Assembly (NCBI GenBank): GCA_036897485.1
Contig: JAYMTF010000298.1
Coordinates: forward strand, 1-40,728
Direction of reading: 5' to 3'
Length of the DNA stretch: 40,728 nucleotides
Source of the DNA: Pelargonium nanum
Taxonomy: Eukaryota; Streptophyta; Magnoliopsida; Geraniales; Geraniaceae
The position numbers were made by a program, and so were the translations under genes. The notes under the pieces are model-generated. The model did no database searches, had not been told where the DNA came from, and saw only the letters and a program-made list of their open reading frames with translations. Positions 35,459 to 40,728 of the stretch are shown here, piece after piece (the stretch's first letter is position 1; each line of letters starts with the position of its first letter).

Positions 35459-36029
35459 CACTCCCACGGGCAAACTGGCCGTGCTAACGAAGAAATGGAG
35501 TCCGAAAAGGCAATGATTGACCTCTTTAAGCTATGGAAAGAAAAGCCGTACTGTGAAGTTCAGTCCCAACCTGACTCAACGCCTATAAAAAACAAAACAA
35601 TCGAACAAATACATCAAAATACACATAACTCCCAAACTGCCCCATTTCGCTATGAGACCATGATTATGCATAAATGGCACTTCTCAATATATGTTAAATG
35701 ACAGAAACTTAAGGTTCACACCCAGAAATAGACCAAGATTCAAAAGTATAATAATGTTATATCCAGCTTTAGCTTCAAGGAGTAGCAAAAAACAAAAACC
35801 GGGGGAACTTTATAAGTACTAATCAAATCAGTAACACAGATTGCAGACTAAATTCCCAACAAAATAATCGGCATTAGAGTTTACACAACCACCAACAAAG
35901 CTAATAATAAAAATAAAAAATAAAAATTATAAGTTGTTATGCAGTTATTACTAGCACATGGTTATTAAAGGCTCAATAAATCAACCTCCCACAGGTTGGT
36001 CAATATGCTCATAAAAACCCAATTCCCCA

Positions 36030-36049
36030 AACCTAACCCTAACCCTAAA
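36030..36049. repeat. Short interstitial telomere-like repeat
   Basis: About 2.5 units of CCCTAA ('aacctaaccctaaccctaaa'). Such telo-boxes occur in plant promoters and leaders. Here it lies between MRL7 and the candidate upstream noncoding exons. Confidence 0.7.
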
Positions 36050-36059
36050 TAAAGAAATT

Positions 36060-37950
36060 ATTGGCTATGAACATTTTGAAGCAAACCTAACCCAGTTGCT
36101 CCATAAACAAACTATCAAACACAAACAATACAAAGCTATAGTTACATCAAACAGTACACGCGCACACACATATATATCACTGTAAAATTTTCAAAAAAAC
36201 AATATTGACACAACAGGCTCTAAAGAGAATTTAGGTGTAGGATTAGAGTCAAAAGTTCAAATTCATTACTACTCCTTCCCTTTGTCCTCAAATTTTCTCG
36301 AGAAACAAACACTGATTTTGAAAATACAAATCATTTACTAAATAAAAAATTAGCAGACACCTAGCAACAATCAGTGTGAAATTTTCAAATTCATACAGAA
36401 AAGATTGACACAACAGCCCAAAAAAGAGAATTTAGGAGTAAGCCTAGAGCTGGCAAGTCGGGCATCGGGCTGGGTCCCTAGCCCGACCCGTTGAGGTCTC
36501 GTTAGACTCGGGTCACCCAAGTCGGGTCCAGGTTGGAGAAATTTAATATATAAAAAATGTTTTAAGAAAATTTCAATCTATATCTAACAAAAACACATAT
36601 CCTGTAGAACCTGGAACTAAAACTACACAATTAGCCAAAATTTACCCATATTTCATATTTGGTTATCAAACACAATTCTTCAACAGCAAAACCTTATATG
36701 ACAAAAAGGAGAAAACATACCCATAAACATTTGCAGATTCGCGTTTTTCAAACAAATTCACAATAAAATATCTTGAAATTTATTTTGTATGTTCACTGCA
36801 AATAAACACTCTCAACAATCACAATCAAACAGCAACAGCAATTTCAGAACACATAATTTGTTGTTGACCTCTATTTCAATTCTAAACCAGATGAAGTTCA
36901 CAAACGAGGCTGACCTTGTTGCCGTTGCCGTAGATGTTGCTGCCGGAACCGTGGCCGTTGTCGGCGAAGAGAAGAAGGCTTTACTGATTCACTCTGTTCA
37001 AACTTTGCCCTAAGTTTGTGAAGATAGAGAGAGTTATTGTGAGAGTGTTTTGACTTTAGTCTTAGACTTAAGTCACTTATCTGTTTACAGTAGCATCTAG
37101 AGGGTGCCTGCGGGTTCGGGCCCAAATTGCCGGCACTAACTATAAGGTTAGTGTCAAATTTTCAAATTCATTACTACTCCTTCACCCTATCCTCAAATTT
37201 TCTCGAGAAACAAACACGGGTTTTGTAAATTCAAGCCATTTACAGTACCAAATAAAAAAATTAGCAAAAACTCAAAAACATGCAAACAATACAAAGCTTT
37301 AGTTACAACAAACAGCACACATAAATCTAAAATTTTCATGACTACTCCTCCACCCTATCCTCAAATTTTCTCAAGAAACAAACATTGGTTTTGTAAATAC
37401 AGATCACTTACAGTACTTAATATAAAATTTGCAAAAACCCAGTAACATATAAACAATACAAAGCTTGAGTTACAACAAACAACACATGTATAAATCAGTT
37501 TCAAATTTTCAAATTCATTGCTACTCCTTCCCCTTATCCACAAACTTTCTCTAGAAACAAACAATGTTTTGTAAATACAAGTCATTTACAGTACTAGATA
37601 AAAAATTAGCAAAAACCCAGTAACATACCAACAATACAAAGCTTTAGTTACAGCAAGCAGTACGAATATAAATCAGTGTAAAAATTTAAATTCATTACTA
37701 CTCCTTCACCTTATCCCAAAATTTTCTCGAGAAACAAACATTGAGGTTGTAAATACAGATCATTTACAGTACTAAATTGAAAATTAGCAAAAACCCAGTA
37801 ACATACAAACAATACAAAGCTTTAGTTACAGCAAAAAGTACACACATAAATCAGTGTAAATTTTTCTTTTTCATTACTACTCCTTCACCTTATCCTCAAA
37901 CTTTCTCGAGAAAAAGCACTGGTTTGTGAATAGGACTAAATAATAAATAA
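36060..37950. repeat. ~178-bp tandem array, five units plus one split copy
   Basis: The anchor CTACTCC occurs at about 37173, 37342, 37521, 37698 and 37877 (169, 179, 177 and 179 bp apart), with a separate copy near 36269. Each unit contains TCCTCAAATTTTCTCGAGAAACAAACA, a CATTTACAGTACT segment, AAAAACCCAGTAACATA, and CAATACAAAGCTTTAGTTACA. The 36.3-37.1 kb part is interrupted by hAT-like ends (about 36443 and 37135) and an exon-like segment. Confidence 0.85.
36885..37080 (-). promoter_or_regulatory. Candidate noncoding 5' exon
   Basis: On the minus strand, a leader-like stretch (CACTCTCACAATAACTCTCTC) is followed by GC-rich sequence of CGGCAACGGCAACAAG/GTCAGC form, with a possible donor near 36917. 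No in-frame ATG leads into it. It may be an alternative leader of MRL7 or an independent transcript. Confidence 0.25.
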
Positions 37951-37979
37951 AAACAGCCAAAACCCATTAACATACTGAC

Positions 37980-38115
37980 CTGTTTCCTTCCTGAAAATGC
38001 TTCAAATTTCGTTTGCGTTTCTTCTGCGAAACCAGGTAAGAGAAGAAGAATCCGAATGAGAAGTACGACTCTATCTGCCACAGACGACGCCGTTTCAATC
38101 CATGCCTTGCGGACA
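37980..38115 (-). promoter_or_regulatory. Candidate promoter and noncoding first exon, minus strand
   Basis: Minus strand: a palindromic AAACGGCACCGTTT, an AAACGGCGTCGTC box, then an exon-like stretch ending GGAAACAG/GTCAGTATG at about 37979. Its first ATG is followed at once by TGA, so it is probably 5' UTR. Downstream on the same strand lie the 178-bp array and, about 2.5 kb on, MRL7. It could be the MRL7 leader exon, which is an inference. Confidence 0.35.
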
Positions 38116-38159
38116 AACTAAACGGTGCCGTTTAGTAGTACCCAATGACTCGCCGGGTT

Positions 38160-39120
38160 GGCCCAACAAAATATAACTTTTTTTTGTGGAGAGCCAAGTA
38201 AAACTTAAAATTATGTTTTGTTTTACAATAGTTTAATGTGGGGTTTGATTTTACATACTCATTTATTATTTTTTTAAATTAATGTTTTTTGTTCATAAAA
38301 TAATTTTAAAAAAGTTTTTTTGTGATCATTTGTGACATAAATTGAGATTTACAAGTCCCGTTAATTTCGAAGGAAAAAATATCACACAAGATTTAATTCT
38401 TTGTTAAGCTATAATATTAAATAAAAACGTGTCGCTCATTTAATAACACATGTTCATGTAAAGTTGTATGTATGCAAAAACTTTAGATGGATACAAATTC
38501 ATAATTTTGTAATATTATATTAAACATTGCAATAGCTCATTTTTTACTTTTAAAAGATTTTATACATACATTTTTAGAACATGAAATCTCAATTATATTA
38601 TTTCTAATAAAGAAATCCGTCATGTTAAGTTTATATTTATATTTATAATGATAATATAAGATAAATTGTTTTGTAAATAACTTAATCGAACGAATTTAAC
38701 TCTACAACGTCATTTTTGGTAAATTATAACTTAAAAATTCGAGGGTTCCATTCGATAAATAACATTTTTGTCTATTATTTCACTCGTGGATGTTAAAACA
38801 AACAATCAAGATCCAAACTCATTAAGACCGAAACTTGACCGATTTGGGCACATTGAATGGACCCAACTAGTTTTTGAGTTGTGTTTGGGTAGATGGGTGT
38901 CAAAATATGACTTCACTTACGAGAAAATATTATATTTTGATAACAAAATGTTCGTTTTGTTATAAATTGGTACCTTATTAACTTGGCATCATCATGATTA
39001 TTTCTAAGAATGCGACAATAAAATTGTACATATTGAACAAATTTGATCCAATTCATGTTTAACTAGGGGACCAAAAACCCGAATTAAAATGTTTCATGCA
39101 CGTTAAAATAAAATAAAAAA
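38160..39120. other. AT-rich intergenic spacer
   Basis: I see no gene, tandem repeat or transposon end that I can support here. Confidence 0.4.
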
Positions 39121-39336
39121 CTTAATTAACACTACGTACTGAGAATTTTCCCGAGAAACAAACAGAAAGCAAGAGAAAAAATGAAAGAAAATTGTTTTTA
39201 TAATTAAAACGAGCACCACTGTGAATACAATAACAAGAACAACACCAACAAACAATAAGTTCAAATTTTTTCAACGGTGGATCCGCCGTGGACCAATGAG
39301 ATCCGTCCACGTGTCCGTCCGAGTTCTGCATGTACA

Positions 39337-39726
39337 TCACATGTGTAAGGCCCGAGCGAGCTGAGTCGGATTGACGATTCCCGGAAACTGGGCCCCACCC
39401 AGACTCATCAAACTCGCTACCTCCACGTACCTCCTCCGCTCCGGCTCGGCGCGGCGCGGCTCCGCCGGTCTCGTCGGCTCGGCTCGAGCCGAGGACTCCC
39501 ATGGCTGCCCGAAGAGCGTGCCCTGGGTGAGGAACTCGTGGGCTAAGTAGCCGGCTAGGAGCTGATTCGACTTCCCCGAAACCGGCTCGGAGTCGGCGGC
39601 TGGCTTAGCGAATCCGGCTTGGGGCGCGTTTGGCTTCGCGAGTTTTTGCGGTTTGAGCACGTCAAAATCGTCGCTCTCCTTGCGCTTATTTCGACGGGGT
39701 GGAAGATGCATGCTTTTTGTACTCAT
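39337..39726 (-). CDS. Small plant protein of unknown function (129 aa)
   Basis: Single-exon minus-strand ORF from ATG 39724-39726 to TGA 39337-39339. The N-terminus is basic and may be nuclear-targeting (MHLPPRRNKRKESDDFDVLKP). The middle has GKSNQLLAGYLAHEFLTQGTLFGQ. An Ala/Arg/Glu/Pro-rich stretch (PTRPAEPRRAEPERRR) follows, then YVEVASLMSLGGAQFPGIVNPTQLARALHM. The two ordered blocks look conserved among plants from memory, but I know no function. The GC-rich middle contains short GGCTCGGC-type repeats. A TATA box lies about 230 bp upstream. Confidence 0.7.
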   Translation of the reverse strand: MSTKSMHLPPRRNKRKESDDFDVLKPQKLAKPNAPQAGFAKPAADSEPVSGKSNQLLAGYLAHEFLTQGTLFGQPWESSARAEPTRPAEPRRAEPERRRYVEVASLMSLGGAQFPGIVNPTQLARALHM

Positions 39727-39975
39727 ATCTACTTTTGGTGCATGCCACGTCACCAAAAAAATTTAAAATTTTTTTTCCTATAAGGGCAAAATGGTAAATA
39801 CACCCAACGGTGGCGGAGATGGCCGGATTTGCGGCCGGAGCGGCGGTTTCCGGCGACCGGAGAAAGAGATTGAGAAGAGAATTGAGGAATTAGAGAGAGA
39901 GAGAGAGAAATTGAAGAAGTTGGGGACAAGAATGAGAGAAGGGTTGGTTGTGGATATATATAGAGGAGAGGTGGG
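39727..39975 (-). promoter_or_regulatory. 5' UTR and TATA box of the 129-aa gene
   Basis: Minus strand: CTATATATA (39955-39963), then a C/T-rich leader with a (CT)n run (39893-39910) and CGCCGGAAACCGCCGCTCCGG. A 62-codon plus-strand ORF over the same DNA (39791-39979) is most likely just the complement of this leader. GGCCCA site II sequence lies further upstream near 40042. Confidence 0.55.
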
Positions 39976-39979
39976 TTAA

Positions 39980-40728
39980 ATGCCCCTATGGTTGGCACAA
40001 AATTACAAGAATACCAATATCTGTTGAAATGACTATTCTGCCCTTACCTCTAGGCCCATGTTTTTGGGCTTTTTTTTACCTTTTTAAGGTTTGCCAGGCC
40101 AGCAAGTTATCAATTTTTGGGGAAGGAAAATAATTAATTAATTAAATATATATTCTTAAATGGATAATAATCATGTGCTTCACAACCCACCATTTTTTTA
40201 TTTTCACTTATATGCTTGGAGAATAATAATGGTTAAATTGAATTATTATTGGTTTTACAAATATGTGTTGTTTCTTTAAAAATGTCTTTATTCTCCATAA
40301 TATTTTTAAAAATTTAGTTGTTTCCCATATTATATTGTTGAGGTTTTTTCAATAGTTTGATGAAAAAACTAATTTTATATTTTGTCATTGCTAAAGCAAA
40401 AATTTTAGATCTACACAATTAATTTTTTATATTCCGCAAAAAAAAAATTATGAAATTTATTATGAAACTTAAATTGTTGTCCACAATGAATTTTCTCTAA
40501 TAAAAATTTTAAATCGTATGTTTGTTTCGTAAAACAAAATTTTTAGATCGGTGCATGAATTATTATATTCCGCAAACAATATTTTGATATTTAACAAAAA
40601 AAAGTTTAAAAAATATATTGTAAACTTAAATTCTTTTGTAAAAAAAAACGTTTTTGGATCAATCTATACATGCCTTAATATATTGTTGTTTAGCTACCCT
40701 TATAGTGTAGCTCAACTTTTTTAATATA
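39980..40728. other. AT-rich right-end spacer
   Basis: Apart from the GGCCCA element near 40042, I see no gene or named element. Weakly repeated ATTATATTCCGCAAA segments occur near 40425 and 40560. Confidence 0.4.

Noticed and set aside
37140..37950. CRISPR-like array
   Set aside because: Regular spacing, but the whole ~178-bp unit is repeated with no unique spacers, and the genome is plant nuclear.
39791..39979. Plus-strand 62-codon ORF rich in Glu/Arg (EKEIEKRIEELERERE), coiled-coil-like
   Set aside because: It is the complement of a C/T-rich leader with a (CT)n run and a minus-strand TATA box, which explains the apparent heptads.

Overview
The window is nuclear DNA of a flowering plant, most likely a eudicot. 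The genes are intron-rich with GT/AG splice sites, intergenic DNA is AT-rich, and the proteins include a plastid-biogenesis factor (MRL7), a ROP-interactive CRIB protein and a plant-type glycolipid transfer protein. Short plant transposons (hAT-like MITEs, CACTA, Helitron, tRNA-derived SINEs) fill introns and spacers. No bacterial, viral or CRISPR-like system is present, and I see no wholly new molecular system.

Layout: 60S ribosomal protein L14 (RPL14, minus, last exon beyond the left edge, ~425-1601); a Helitron-like element (2534-3971); a TBC-domain Rab-GAP gene (plus, ~4939-10296, first coding exon unresolved); a spacer with hAT remnants and a gene-like fragment (11510-11800); two tandem glycolipid transfer protein genes (GLTP-A ~14097-16035 with altered start and substrate site; GLTP-B 17989-21497 intact); a RIC-type CRIB gene (plus, 22568-23821); a single-exon ORF of unknown function (25039-25560); mitochondrial succinate-CoA ligase beta subunit (minus, 26694-31705); the chloroplast factor MRL7/SVR4/ECB1 (minus, 33145-35458); candidate noncoding 5' exons and a ~178-bp tandem array (36-38.1 kb); and a small conserved-looking plant protein gene (minus, 39337-39726).

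The genes do not form a pathway. From memory, RPL14, Rab-GAP, RIC and succinate-CoA ligase beta are neighbours on Arabidopsis chromosome 2, related copies including MRL7 lie near each other on chromosome 4, and GLTP1 sits next to another RIC gene. The window may therefore show an older gene order that Arabidopsis has split between duplicated blocks.

The most notable material outside the genes is: (1) GLTP-A, with intact frames and splice sites but a lost initiator and an Asn-to-Tyr change at a conserved glycolipid-binding position; (2) a partly triplicated GLTP 5' leader mixed with a 33-bp minisatellite; (3) four unrelated tandem arrays in introns or leader introns; (4) a recurrent motif (sense strand TGTTTGG..GCCGAGAAA) in first introns, six times in one of them; and (5) at least a dozen related 180-360 bp hAT-like elements, several with recognisable 8-bp target duplications.
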